From assembly GCA_903870275.1 (NCBI GenBank), contig CAIQCK010000098.1, positions 1 to 64,000 on the forward strand: DNA of 64,000 nucleotides, written 5' to 3'. Numbering within the stretch: the stretch's first letter is position 1; every line of letters begins with the position of its first letter. Positions 31,146 to 39,963 of this stretch are shown here, one piece after another. Source of the stretch: an uncultured bacterium. Its GTDB lineage: Bacteria > Verrucomicrobiota > Verrucomicrobiia > CAIQCK01. Under the pieces are notes generated by a model. It was not told the DNA's origin. It did not search any database and saw nothing but the letters and a program-made list of their open reading frames with translations. The position numbers and the translations under genes were made by a program.

Positions 31146-31181
31146 CAATTCTCGCCGGGAACCCGGCTGCGGGCCTTCGTC

Positions 31182-32144
31182 GAGGCCCCGCGGCGGAACC
31201 TTCCGGGGATACAAGCGAATTTCTCTTGACATGATAGAGAATTGGCTATATTTTGGGTCCGCAATGAAAGGAGACGAGAAAGCAGGAGTCAGTGGTCAGA
31301 AAGCAGAAGGCAGAAGACGGAGGACGGAACGGGAAGGATCGGAAAGCAGAAGGGAGAGGACGGAAGGTGAAAAGATCCGATTCAGCCACGGACGAAACAC
31401 GGATTGAACACGGATGGGCTGGACATGTCAGCGTTGGATGGCAACGGGCGCGCCACAGACCATGCAGTGCGCCTTCCGGCAACAGGAGAGCGTTCGCCAT
31501 GGACTCAAGAATCCGTGTTTCATCCGTGTTCGATCCGTGGCTCCAACTGCATCGCTCTGGTCATTTGGCGTTGTTTTGCAAAACGAACCCAAATGATGGA
31601 CGCGATCAAAATCGGGAAACCTCGTTTTTCAATTGGAAACTGAACATTTCGGGTTGGAGAGGTCCCGGTGAGAAAACATGTTTTTACGAAACGAACCCAA
31701 ATAGAGAAATTCAAGGTGCGTGGTTGCAGTATGTTGTGAAAAACACCCGACGGAGAGATGTCGCAAAACGAGGCCAAATAAGCCAAAGTGAAACCGGCCC
31801 GCAAAAAATCCGGCCCAATCCGGGTCAATCCGACCTCAATTCGCAAGCTCGAAGCTTGCGCTACACCGATCAAATCCGGGTCGTTCCGACCCGATCCGAC
31901 CCGATCCGGATCAAGTTGGGTGGATTTGACAGTATGAAACCCCTGGCACATTGCAAATGCACGATGGCAGCGGCCCATGCGGTTGAAGCCGGCGGCCCCT
32001 GGTCGGCCCGCCGGGCGGTTGGATGTTCGTGGACAAGCCCGCGTGTGGGCACGCGGCCTTCATCCCATCCATTGGGTTGCGGCTCCGCCGCGCCAGGTTC
32101 ATCCATGGCTGCGCGTTCCGTCTGTTTTTTCACGGAAACAATCG
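31182..32144. other. Repeat-rich non-coding region upstream of hisG
   Basis: No credible gene was found in about 960 bases. It contains AG-rich short-period sequence (31290-31370, units like CAGAAGG), an inverted pair of GGAT-GAA-CACGG type (31385-31420 and 31518-31546), and three related CAAAACGA-CCAAAT elements (31577, 31687, 31763). It also holds tandem CCGATCC-type runs (31885-31912) and a REP hairpin at 31842. It looks like a sink for small repeats. Confidence 0.55.
31842..31864 (-). repeat. Single REP-like hairpin with GTAG foot
   Basis: On the minus strand: GTAGCGCAAGC, loop TTC, GAGCTTGCG. It has the same GTAG-plus-hairpin layout as the other REP-like units but a different stem sequence. 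Confidence 0.5.
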
Positions 32145-32173
32145 TTGATTTGCGGCGGGTGGCTACCTATATT
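32145..32173 (+). promoter_or_regulatory. Sigma70-type promoter for hisG
   Basis: TTGATT at 32145-32150 and TATATT at 32168-32173 are separated by 17 bases. The predicted start of transcription falls only about five bases before the GTG at 32185. No Shine-Dalgarno sequence precedes the GTG, so hisG mRNA may be close to leaderless. Confidence 0.5.
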
Positions 32174-32184
32174 CGGCGACTCTT

Positions 32185-33084
32185 GTGAGCGAACCAAAGA
32201 AACCCTCGACGAAGGTGCTGCGACTGGGGTTGCCGAAAGGCAGCCTGCAGGAGTCGGCGTTTGCCTTGATGGCGAAGGCCGGCTTCGTGGTCAACGTCAG
32301 CAGCCGCTCGTATGTGCCGAGGATCAACGACCCGGAGATCGAAGTGCGCCTCATTCGCGCGCAGGAGATCAGCCGCTACGTGGAGCTGGGCTCGCTGGAC
32401 GCCGGGCTGACGGGCAAGGACTGGATCGAGGAAAACGCCAGCGACGTGCACGCGGTGGCGGAGATCGCGTTCTCGAAGCAGACGCTGATGCCCGCGCGCT
32501 GGGTGCTGGCGGTGCCGAACGATTCGCCGATCAAGAGCGCGAAGGATTTGCAGGGCAAGCGGATCGCCACGGAAGTGGTGGAACTGACGCGCCGCTGGCT
32601 CAAGCGCCACGGCGTGGAGGCGGAAGTGGAATTTTCCTGGGGCGCCACCGAGGTGAAGGCTGCCGACCGGCTGGTGGACGCGATTGTGGAATTGACCGAG
32701 ACCGGTTCGTCGCTGAAAGCGAACAACCTCCGCATCGTGGACACGCTGACGACGTCGTATCCGCAGTTCATCGCCAACCGCAAGGCGTGGGCGGACGATT
32801 GGAAGCGCCGCAAGATCGAAGTGCTGGTGATGCTGCTCAAGGGCGCGCTGGCGGCGCAGGAGAAGGTCGGCCTGAAGATGAACATCCAGCGCAAGCAGTT
32901 GTCGAAGTTGCTGAAAGAGCTTCCGGCGTTGCGCAACCCGACGGTGAGCACGCTCAGCCAGCGCGGCTGGGTCGCCGTCGAGACGGTCATTGACGAGAGC
33001 ATCGTGCGGGAGATCATTCCGCAGCTCAAGGCGGTCGGCGCGGAAGGCATCATCGAGTATCCGTTAAACAAAGTGGTGGCGTGA
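32185..33084 (+). CDS. hisG: ATP phosphoribosyltransferase, long form
   Basis: Catalyses the first step of histidine synthesis, joining ATP and PRPP. The start is RLGLPKGSLQESAFALMAKA, followed by the periplasmic-binding-protein-like catalytic lobes (DAGLTGKDWIEE; IATEVVELTRRWLKRHG; ELTETGSSLKANNLRI). The C-terminal part (about residues 215-299) with TVSTLSQRGWVAVETVIDE is the ACT-like regulatory domain of HisG-L, which allows histidine feedback without HisZ. At 299 residues it is full length. It starts at GTG. No other his gene is nearby. Confidence 0.96.
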   Translation: MSEPKKPSTKVLRLGLPKGSLQESAFALMAKAGFVVNVSSRSYVPRINDPEIEVRLIRAQEISRYVELGSLDAGLTGKDWIEENASDVHAVAEIAFSKQTLMPARWVLAVPNDSPIKSAKDLQGKRIATEVVELTRRWLKRHGVEAEVEFSWGATEVKAADRLVDAIVELTETGSSLKANNLRIVDTLTTSYPQFIANRKAWADDWKRRKIEVLVMLLKGALAAQEKVGLKMNIQRKQLSKLLKELPALRNPTVSTLSQRGWVAVETVIDESIVREIIPQLKAVGAEGIIEYPLNKVVA

Positions 33085-33128
33085 GCCACCGGAACCAATT
33101 TTTCAGAAAACGTCCGAAGGAATAGTCC

Positions 33129-33230
33129 ATGGGATCCATCAAGAAACGTCGCAAAGCGAAAATGAATCGGCACAAGCGACGGAAGCGTTCAAAGGCGCAC
33201 CGTCACATGAAGCGCACGTGGCAGAAGTAA
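33129..33230 (+). CDS. 33-residue AURKAIP1/COX24-domain basic protein
   Basis: MGSIKKRRKAKMNRHKRRKR and a further 13 residues ending TWQK, rich in Arg, Lys and His. This matches the tiny bacterial AURKAIP1/COX24 (DUF1713) family, counterpart of mitochondrial ribosomal protein mS38 and typical of Bacteroidota and Verrucomicrobiota. A ribosome-associated role is inferred from the family. AAGGA lies at 33116-33120, a fair distance before the ATG at 33129. It follows hisG by 44 bases. Confidence 0.75.
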   Translation: MGSIKKRRKAKMNRHKRRKRSKAHRHMKRTWQK

Positions 33231-33267
33231 ACCGCGCCGGCTCCGGCCGGCACGATGGCCACGGAAC

Positions 33268-33291
33268 GCGCGCCGGCTGCGGCCGGCGCGC
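33268..33291. terminator. GC-rich stem-loop after the 33-residue protein gene
   Basis: GCGCGCCGGC (33268-33277) and GCCGGCGCGC (33282-33291) form a perfect 10-bp stem with a 4-base loop. No T-run follows, so it is a candidate terminator or mRNA stabiliser only. Confidence 0.4.
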
Positions 33292-33310
33292 GTCGCGAGA
33301 AAGATAGCTT

Positions 33311-35122
33311 GTGTTGAAAGACCGACAAGTCTTCCGACGCGCAGCCAGCCGGCTTGCGCGAGCGGCGGCGTGTGGTTTGGTGCTGGCCGGGGGCGCGTGG
33401 GCCGGTTACGCCACGCCTCCGCAGCCGCCGAAATCGCCGTTTTCGCCGGAAGGCCAATACGGCCGGCACGGGGGAACCAACGACACTCTCCGACTGTCGC
33501 CCGACGCGCAGGCGCGCGCCGAAGCCATGGCCCACTACGCGGCGGGCAAGCTCTACGAGCTGCGCCAGGACCCGGAGCGCGCCATTGCCGAATACGAGGC
33601 CGCGCTGAAGCTTGATCCGGGCCAGGCGGAACTGGCCGCCAAGCTCGGCGCGGAGTATTTGCGGCGCAAGCAGAACGACAAGGCGCTGGCGCTGCTGGAA
33701 AAGGCGGCGGTGGCGAATCCCAAGCGATTCGAAATCCAACTCTTCCTCGGCTTCGCCTGCCAGAGCACGGACAAAAAAGCCAGGGCCATCGCCGCCTATA
33801 CCGCGGCCAGCAAGATCGATCCGCTGCGGACCGAACCGTATCAGTCGCTCGTCGCTTATTATCTGCGGGACCAGAAGATCGGCGACGCGTTCAAGACACT
33901 GGAGCGCGCCTTCGCCCAGAAGAGCGACGAAGCCCGCTACTGGGCCATGCTCGGCGAACTCTACGCGCTGACGCTGCGCAGCCCGGACGCCGCCAAAGCC
34001 GCCAAAACCGTTTACACGAAACCAATCAAGACCGACCGAGCCGTCGAGTGCTACGAGAAGGCGCAGAAGCTCGCGCCGGAGGATTTGAACATTCCGTTCC
34101 ATCTCGCCGGGTATTACGTCGCGACCGGCAAGACCGACCAGGGCATTGCCATCTACCAGAAGCTGCTGGAAAAGCGGCCCGACGTGTTGGAGTTCCACGA
34201 GCGGCTCGCCTTTGCCTACGCCGCGAAAAAGGATTTCGTCCATGGCGCCGCGCAGATGGATGAACTGGTCAAGCGCAAGCCGTTGGACTGGGAGGTTTAT
34301 GTGCGGCTCGGGAGTTTCTACGAAGAAGGCAAGATGCTCCAACGCGCCCAGGCGAACTACGAGCAGGCGCTGATCCTGAACCCGAGGGAACTGAAGCTTT
34401 ACCTGCTGGTGGCCCGGCTGCAAGTGGCTCGGAAACAACCCCAGGCAGCGCTTCAGACCTTGCAGCGCGCGAAGGACCGGTTTCCCGTCACCGCGCGCGT
34501 GCCTTACTTCTACGGGATGATTTACAGCAGCATGAAAGATTACACGAAGGCCGTCGAGTCGTTCGCCGACGCGGAAGCGATGGCCAAGGCGCGCAAAGAA
34601 GACAAGGAGTTGATGGACAGCGCGTTTTATTTTTATTACGGCGCCGCCGCCGAACGCGCCAAGCAGTTCGACCGCGCCACGCAGCTTTTCCGGCAATCCA
34701 TCAAGCTGAACCCCGACAACGACGAGAGCTGCAACTACCTTGGCTACATGTTCGCCGAGAAGAACATCAACCTCAAGGAAGCCGAGGAGTTGATCAAACG
34801 GGCGTTGAAGATGCAGCCCAAGAGCGGCGCGTTCCTCGACAGCCTCGGCTGGGTTTATTACCGCAAGGGCGACTACCGCAAGGCGCTCGAATGCGTCGGC
34901 GAGGCGGCCAAGAGCGACGCGGCCAAGGAGGACGCCACCGTTTTCGAACATCTCGCCGACATCTACCTCAAGCTCGGCAAAAAAGACCTCGCCCGCGAAC
35001 AACTCCGCAAGGGACTCGAAGTCGAGCCGCAAAACAAATCGGTCGCCGAAAAACTCAAGGCGCTCGGCGGCAATCCCCCGCCTCCAAAGCCCGCGCCCTC
35101 CACGGAGCCGGCCAAACCGTAA
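33311..35122 (+). CDS. Exported tetratricopeptide repeat protein
   Basis: An N-terminal signal-like segment (about residues 10-30, ending GGAWAGYA) is followed by a long TPR array. Clear units include AMAHYAAGKLYELRQDPERA (residues 77-96), ALKLDPGQAELAAKLGAEY, LEKRPDVLEFHERLAFAYA and DSLGWVYYRKGDYRKALE. About ten to twelve repeats cover residues 75-570. The C-terminal tail is proline-rich (about residues 585-603). It begins at GTG 33311. TPR proteins are scaffolds; this one probably acts in the periplasm or at the outer membrane. It converges with the CsgG-like gene. Confidence 0.85.
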   Translation: MLKDRQVFRRAASRLARAAACGLVLAGGAWAGYATPPQPPKSPFSPEGQYGRHGGTNDTLRLSPDAQARAEAMAHYAAGKLYELRQDPERAIAEYEAALKLDPGQAELAAKLGAEYLRRKQNDKALALLEKAAVANPKRFEIQLFLGFACQSTDKKARAIAAYTAASKIDPLRTEPYQSLVAYYLRDQKIGDAFKTLERAFAQKSDEARYWAMLGELYALTLRSPDAAKAAKTVYTKPIKTDRAVECYEKAQKLAPEDLNIPFHLAGYYVATGKTDQGIAIYQKLLEKRPDVLEFHERLAFAYAAKKDFVHGAAQMDELVKRKPLDWEVYVRLGSFYEEGKMLQRAQANYEQALILNPRELKLYLLVARLQVARKQPQAALQTLQRAKDRFPVTARVPYFYGMIYSSMKDYTKAVESFADAEAMAKARKEDKELMDSAFYFYYGAAAERAKQFDRATQLFRQSIKLNPDNDESCNYLGYMFAEKNINLKEAEELIKRALKMQPKSGAFLDSLGWVYYRKGDYRKALECVGEAAKSDAAKEDATVFEHLADIYLKLGKKDLAREQLRKGLEVEPQNKSVAEKLKALGGNPPPPKPAPSTEPAKP

Positions 35123-35194
35123 CCGCCGGAAAAGCGAGCGGCGCGCCGACTGCCGTCAACGCGCCGCTGCGCCACATTCGTTGGGGAAACCCGG

Positions 35195-36133
35195 TCACTC
35201 GATCTTGATGACGTCCTTGCCGGCGAAGCCCGTGCCGGCGACAGGCTTGGCGACCGAGAACTTGTCCGACACCTCGACCACCTCGATCTGGCCGTATTTC
35301 GTGTTCTTGCCGCCCAGGTTCAGGCCCGTCTCCGGATCAATCAGCGCCTCGCCCTGATGAAAACAACCGAACCGGTCGCCTGGCTTCACGCCGAAATTCG
35401 ATCCGGCGTTGATGTAGATCCGGTCGCCGTCGGCTTTCACGATCCGGCCCTGCCACGGCACCTGCTCCAGCCGCGAGGAGATCATCGCCACCGCCTGGTT
35501 GATCGCGTCAACCACCGCGTCGCCCAACGGCGTCTTGCTCATCCCGGCCATGCCGCCGCGGAAGTCGCGGGAGGCATAGCCGAACGCCAGGCCCGACTTG
35601 CGGGCGATGCCCTTGATCTGTTGTGAGTCGAGCACCTGGCCGCTGGTCGTGTCAATGATCCGCATGGCGATCACCACCTCGGCCGTGCCGCCGCTGGTGC
35701 CGATATTGAAACCCCTGAAGCCAAACGCCGCGCCATTGTTCGACGTTTGCGCCACGTTAATGATGCTGCCGATGATCTGGATTTGCGCCGTCAGGATTTG
35801 GCCGATCTTCGGCGCGTTGGCGGTGTCCACCGTGCGCCCGCTCACCGCGAAATCCTGCTCCTTCATCACGTTCTGGACTTCCGCGCGCTCCACGACGATG
35901 AACTGGCCGCACTTGATCAGTGCGTCGGTCAGCGAGTCGGCGAAACCGCTGCCCAGCTCGACCTGGCCGCGCCAGTTGGACTTGTTGTCGAAGTGGGTGA
36001 CGGCGATCCGCTTCTTCAGTATCGGCCCCACCGTTCCCGGTGAGACGGGAATCGCGCGGACGACTTTCGGTTCCTGGGCGTGAACCATTGCCGCCGCCAG
36101 GATGAGACATGCTGCCGTGGTCAAAATTTTCAT
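35195..36133 (-). CDS. CsgG/HfaB-family outer-membrane-associated protein
   Basis: A signal peptide (MKILTTAACLILAAAMVHAQ) is followed by the CsgG-like core: RIAVTHFDNKSNW, GSGFADSLTDALI, QFIVVERAEVQNVMKEQDF and DTTSGQVLDSQQIKG. CsgG relatives form outer-membrane secretion pores or assemble surface adhesins. This one has no lipobox cysteine at the expected place, so it may be a periplasmic relative. The C-terminal 90 residues form an extra beta domain (GRIVKADGDRIYINAGSNFG). It is about 312 residues long. The ATG at 36133 fits the signal peptide better than 36154. Confidence 0.75.
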   Translation of the reverse strand: MKILTTAACLILAAAMVHAQEPKVVRAIPVSPGTVGPILKKRIAVTHFDNKSNWRGQVELGSGFADSLTDALIKCGQFIVVERAEVQNVMKEQDFAVSGRTVDTANAPKIGQILTAQIQIIGSIINVAQTSNNGAAFGFRGFNIGTSGGTAEVVIAMRIIDTTSGQVLDSQQIKGIARKSGLAFGYASRDFRGGMAGMSKTPLGDAVVDAINQAVAMISSRLEQVPWQGRIVKADGDRIYINAGSNFGVKPGDRFGCFHQGEALIDPETGLNLGGKNTKYGQIEVVEVSDKFSVAKPVAGTGFAGKDVIKIE

Positions 36134-36215
36134 AACGATTTGTTTCTTTCGCATGGATTTACAGTTCTTCAGACGCTGGAAAATCTAGTTTCTTCAATAC
36201 CTTCTGGCAATCAAA

Positions 36216-36560
36216 TCATTTTCCCGACAGGCTGGCGTCAATCCAGCGCAGGTAGTCCGCCCGCCCGGCGGTCAGCGGCAGGGCAATGATCTCCGGCACT
36301 TGATAGGAATGAAGCTGCTTGACGGCCTGCTCCACGGCGCGGAAACGATTGCGGCGCGTCTTCATCACCAGCAGCCACTCCCGCGCGTGGTCCACTTTTC
36401 CCTCCCACCAGTAGTGCGACTCCACGCCGGAGACGATGTTCGCGCAGGCCACCAGCCGTCGCTCCAGCAGCGCCCGCGCGATCCGGCGCGCCTCCGGTCG
36501 CGAGCCGGCGGTGACGAAGACGGCGCAATAGTCACCCGCAACAGGTTTCTTCGTTTTCAT
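36216..36560 (-). CDS. cutA: CutA-family divalent-cation tolerance protein
   Basis: A 114-residue PII-like trimer. Family motifs: CAVFVTAGSRPEARRIARAL, RLVACANIVSGVESHYWWEG, ECLLVMKT-type (here EWLLVMKTRRNRF) and YQVPEIIALPLTAG. CutA proteins bind metal ions and have been linked to copper tolerance, but the molecular role is uncertain. It lies on the minus strand between the CsgG-like gene and the HAD gene. Confidence 0.93.
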   Translation of the reverse strand: MKTKKPVAGDYCAVFVTAGSRPEARRIARALLERRLVACANIVSGVESHYWWEGKVDHAREWLLVMKTRRNRFRAVEQAVKQLHSYQVPEIIALPLTAGRADYLRWIDASLSGK

Positions 36561-36592
36561 TCATGCCTCCTGAGTTTCCAATACCCAGCCGC

Positions 36593-37168
36593 TCACTGGA
36601 TTCCGCCCACGACCTCCAGCACTTCGCTCAGCCGGTGAACGACGAAATCCGCTTCGTGCGCCCACTCCGGCACACGGGCGTTGACCAGCAGCACGCCTTT
36701 GGCGCCGGCGTTGTGCGCGCAGCGCAGGTCATAGACGTAATCGCCGACCACGAGCATCTCCGCCGGTTGCAATCCCCACCGCCGCGCCAGCGCCAGCACC
36801 GGCTCCGGCGACGGTTTGTGCGGCGCGTCCTCGCGCGTCAGCGTCGCGTCGAAGCGCAGGCCGAATTTGACCACCACCGTCTCGACGGACTTGCGCGAGT
36901 TGCGCGTCAGCAGGCCGAGTTTGATGCCGCGCGCCCGCAACGCGTCGAGCAACTCCGCCGCGCCGGGCTGGAGCGCGGCGTTCACGGCGGCGTCTTCCTC
37001 GAAGCGATGCAGGATTTGCTCCAGCCGCCGCCGCTCGGCGTCGTCCACGGATTTGAGATGGTCCACGATGTCGCCGGCCATCACGCCCAGTTCGCGCCGC
37101 AGCGCCTGAAAATCAATGTGCGGCTCCGTCAGCGTGCCGTCCATGTCGAAGATGATGCCGTGGATCAT
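36593..37168 (-). CDS. HAD-superfamily phosphatase, phosphoglycolate-phosphatase-like
   Basis: The HAD motifs are in order: DMDGTLTEP (nucleophile Asp8), LLTRNSRKSV (motif II, Thr), KPSPEPVL (motif III Lys) and VVGDYVYDLRCAHNAG (motif IV). At 191 residues with a helical cap between motifs I and II it resembles Gph-type enzymes. The substrate is not determined. Its start overlaps the mnmA stop as ATGA, so it is coupled to mnmA. Confidence 0.87.
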   Translation of the reverse strand: MIHGIIFDMDGTLTEPHIDFQALRRELGVMAGDIVDHLKSVDDAERRRLEQILHRFEEDAAVNAALQPGAAELLDALRARGIKLGLLTRNSRKSVETVVVKFGLRFDATLTREDAPHKPSPEPVLALARRWGLQPAEMLVVGDYVYDLRCAHNAGAKGVLLVNARVPEWAHEADFVVHRLSEVLEVVGGIQ

Positions 37169-38268
37169 GCGAGTGGGGATTTGGAAGTTTCGGCCGGTTG
37201 GGTCCCGGCGATCCAGCCGCCGCCGAGCATCAGGTCGCCATCGTAAAACACCGCCGCCTGGCCCGGCGTGACGGCGCGCTCCGGCCTGGCAAACCGCACG
37301 CGAACGCGCGCGCCGCCGTCGAGCGGCTCCAGGGTCGCGGCGGAGCCCGGGTGCTGGCTGCGGATTTTAACGCTCGCCTCGCGCGACCGGTCCGGCGCGG
37401 TGACGGAAACCCAGTTGCACCGCTCGACGACGCATTCCGCGCTCGCCAGCGCCGCTTCGTCGCCGACGACCACGCGGTTGCGCGCCGCGTCGATCGCGAC
37501 GACATACAGCGGACGGCCGGTGGCGATGCCCAGCCCACGCCGCTGGCCGATGGTGAAAAACTCCACGCCCGGATGCCGGCCGAGCACACGCCCGGCGGCG
37601 TCCACGATATCGCCGGCATGTTCCGCCACACCCGCCGCGCGCAGGAATCGCCGGTAATCGTCGGCGACGAAACAAATCTCCTGACTCTCCTCCTTCGTGG
37701 CGACCTTCAGGCCGAGTTGCGCGGCGATGGCGCGGGTCTCCGGCTTGGTGATGCCGCCCATCGGGAACAAGGCGTGCGCCAGCTGCCGCTGGTTGAGCGA
37801 GAAGAGGAAATACGACTGGTCCTTCCGCTCGTCGCGCCCCTTGCGGACGAGCATCCGGTCGCCGCGTTCGAGAATGGCGTAATGGCCGGTGGCGACGCAC
37901 TCGGCGCCGAGCGAGCGCGCTTTGTCGAGCAGCGTGCCAAACTTCAACCCTTCGTTGCAGAGGACGCAAGGGTTCGGTGTGCGGCCGGCACGATACTCGG
38001 CCACGAAGTAATCCATCACTTGTTTCTGGAACTGCGCCTGCTCGTCCACGACGTAGTGTGGGATGCCAAGCTGCTGCGCCACCGCCCGTGCGTCGGCCAC
38101 CGCCTGCGGGCCGCAGCATTTTTCCTCGACGCGGTTCTGGCAGGCCTCCGGCCAGAGTTTCATCGTGATGCCGATGACCTCATAACCCTGCTGGAGCAGA
38201 CGGCTGGCGACGACGCTGGAATCCACGCCGCCGCTCATGCCAATAACCACGCGAGTCTTTTGGTTCAT
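37165..38268 (-). CDS. mnmA: tRNA-specific 2-thiouridylase
   Basis: MnmA puts sulfur on U34 of tRNA Lys, Glu and Gln. The ATP-binding PP-loop is GMSGGVDSSVVASRLL. The catalytic cysteines are in TPNPCVLCNEGLKFG and SQEICFVADDYRRFL. The central domain GQRRGLGIATGRPLYVVAID and the C-terminal beta domain with FYDGDLMLGGGWI are typical. At 367 residues it is full length. Its stop overlaps the HAD gene start by four bases. Confidence 0.96.
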   Translation of the reverse strand: MNQKTRVVIGMSGGVDSSVVASRLLQQGYEVIGITMKLWPEACQNRVEEKCCGPQAVADARAVAQQLGIPHYVVDEQAQFQKQVMDYFVAEYRAGRTPNPCVLCNEGLKFGTLLDKARSLGAECVATGHYAILERGDRMLVRKGRDERKDQSYFLFSLNQRQLAHALFPMGGITKPETRAIAAQLGLKVATKEESQEICFVADDYRRFLRAAGVAEHAGDIVDAAGRVLGRHPGVEFFTIGQRRGLGIATGRPLYVVAIDAARNRVVVGDEAALASAECVVERCNWVSVTAPDRSREASVKIRSQHPGSAATLEPLDGGARVRVRFARPERAVTPGQAAVFYDGDLMLGGGWIAGTQPAETSKSPLA

Positions 38269-38393
38269 TCAGAATCCCGGCCCGGTGACGCGCCGAAGCC
38301 TGTTTGGGTTGTTCACTCTAACGCTGCCCGCCGCGCTGTAAAGTGAGGAAAACGCTTGACCGTCCCACAGGCGACCATGATTGTCGCTGGGTA

Positions 38394-39950
38394 GTGAAGC
38401 TCTCGCAGCGCACCATCGGACTGCTGGCGGCGGCGACAACGGTCGTCGCGGCGTTTTTTTGGTTTTGGCCGCCACGGATGTCGAGCGGCGCGGACCTGCT
38501 GCCGGCCACGACGCCGGTTTATGTGCAGGTTCCCAACGTCACCGCCACTACCGCGCGCTGGGCGCAAACGCAGGCTGCGGCGGCCGTGGCGAAGTTGCGC
38601 GAAGGCGCCGCTGCCCAGGGAGCGGGCGGGCTGATGACGAAACGCTGGGGCAGTCTGTTCGACGCCGTGGTGCGCGGGGCCGCGGAACTGGCGGACGGCG
38701 AGGTTTTCATGGCGCTCACCGGCCTTCAGACCACGCCGCGGATCGCGCCGCAGTTGGCGGTTGGCATTCAGATCGGCAATCACGGCCCTCAAGCGCGGCA
38801 GTGGCTCGATCAACTCAAACGCCAGTTGAAACACGATTTTCCGGCGACGGACTTCAGCGACCAGCAGTATTCCAAAACCGACTACCAGCAGTGGCGGCTG
38901 GAGCCGGGCCTGGACATCTGCGCCGCCCTGCTGGCCGACAGGCTCGTCCTCACGCTTTGCGCCGCGCCGATGATGGAGATCATTGACTGTTACCGCGATT
39001 CTTCACGCGCGACGCTGTCCGGCAGCGAGGCGTTTCGCGCGACGCGGGCGCGGCTGCCGAACCACGCCGACTGGTTGCTGATCGCGCAGACGGAGCCGCT
39101 GATGCGAACGCTCGATCCGTTTCTGCAATGGATGCCGCAGTTGCAGGCACTCGCCAAGCCGCTCGCGCAAATCGACGCCATCGGCGCGGCTCAGGTCTTC
39201 GACGGCGGCCAGGTGCGGGATGCGCTGACAGTGGTGCACAAAGTTTCCCCCAGCCAGCCGTGCCATCCCTTCAAGCCCGCGCTCTTGGAGCGTTTGCCGG
39301 CGTCGTGCGTCGCGGTCGCGATGGCCGACGTGCCGGCCGCCGACGTTTACAACCTTGGCAATCAAATGACCCTCGCATTGGGTAACAGCGAATGGATGAA
39401 GGCGCAGACGCTTTTTGAAGCGGCTTGGATGGCACAACAAACCGATTTTGCCCGTGATGTGCTCGCCACGCTCGACACGCCGGTTGCGGTAGCGCTCGAC
39501 TGGCCGGCGGGCCAGCAAAAATTGGCGGTGCTGTTCGGCGCGCCGCTGCGAGAACCCGACCGCCTGACCGCCATCCTGCAGCGGTTTGAAAAGGCGGGGC
39601 AACCGCCGCCGGTCCGCTGGCGCATCGTCAACGGCTGGTTATGGCTGTCGTTCTCGGAGGAATCGCTGGAGCGCGTGAGCCAGTCCGCGCGCGGCTCGAC
39701 GCCGGCTTTGCGGATCGGTGTGCAAGGGCAGGCAGCTCTTGTGGCGAACAGCGGATGGTTGTGGGTCTTTGCGGACACCGCGCGGTTTGCGACGGCGACC
39801 AACAGTCCAGCGGTGATGCCGCCGTTGCTTGCCGGCATGGCCCGTCACGGTCGTTACGACGAAGTCTTGGCCGTCTCACCGCTGGGCAACATCGTCAGCG
39901 CGTGGTTCGCCATTGAAGCGGCGAATCGCCAGTCTGCGGTAAAAAAATAA
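38394..39950 (+). CDS. DUF3352-like membrane-anchored protein
   Basis: An N-terminal membrane helix (about residues 6-24, RTIGLLAAATTVVAAFFWFW) is followed by ADLLPATTPVYVQVPNVTAT, a pattern common in verrucomicrobial DUF3352-type proteins, and a large extracytoplasmic region of about 480 residues. No enzyme motif is visible. The start is uncertain: GTG 38394 begins directly before the membrane helix, and GTG 38343 would add 17 residues. It is divergent from mnmA. The function is unknown. Confidence 0.65.
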   Translation: MKLSQRTIGLLAAATTVVAAFFWFWPPRMSSGADLLPATTPVYVQVPNVTATTARWAQTQAAAAVAKLREGAAAQGAGGLMTKRWGSLFDAVVRGAAELADGEVFMALTGLQTTPRIAPQLAVGIQIGNHGPQARQWLDQLKRQLKHDFPATDFSDQQYSKTDYQQWRLEPGLDICAALLADRLVLTLCAAPMMEIIDCYRDSSRATLSGSEAFRATRARLPNHADWLLIAQTEPLMRTLDPFLQWMPQLQALAKPLAQIDAIGAAQVFDGGQVRDALTVVHKVSPSQPCHPFKPALLERLPASCVAVAMADVPAADVYNLGNQMTLALGNSEWMKAQTLFEAAWMAQQTDFARDVLATLDTPVAVALDWPAGQQKLAVLFGAPLREPDRLTAILQRFEKAGQPPPVRWRIVNGWLWLSFSEESLERVSQSARGSTPALRIGVQGQAALVANSGWLWVFADTARFATATNSPAVMPPLLAGMARHGRYDEVLAVSPLGNIVSAWFAIEAANRQSAVKK

Positions 39951-39963
39951 CCGGCGGGCGCGC

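Noticed and set aside
31292..32188. Plus-strand open frame of 298 codons upstream of hisG
   Set aside because: It crosses AG-rich arrays, several dispersed repeats, a REP hairpin and the hisG promoter, and encodes low-complexity sequence with no motif.
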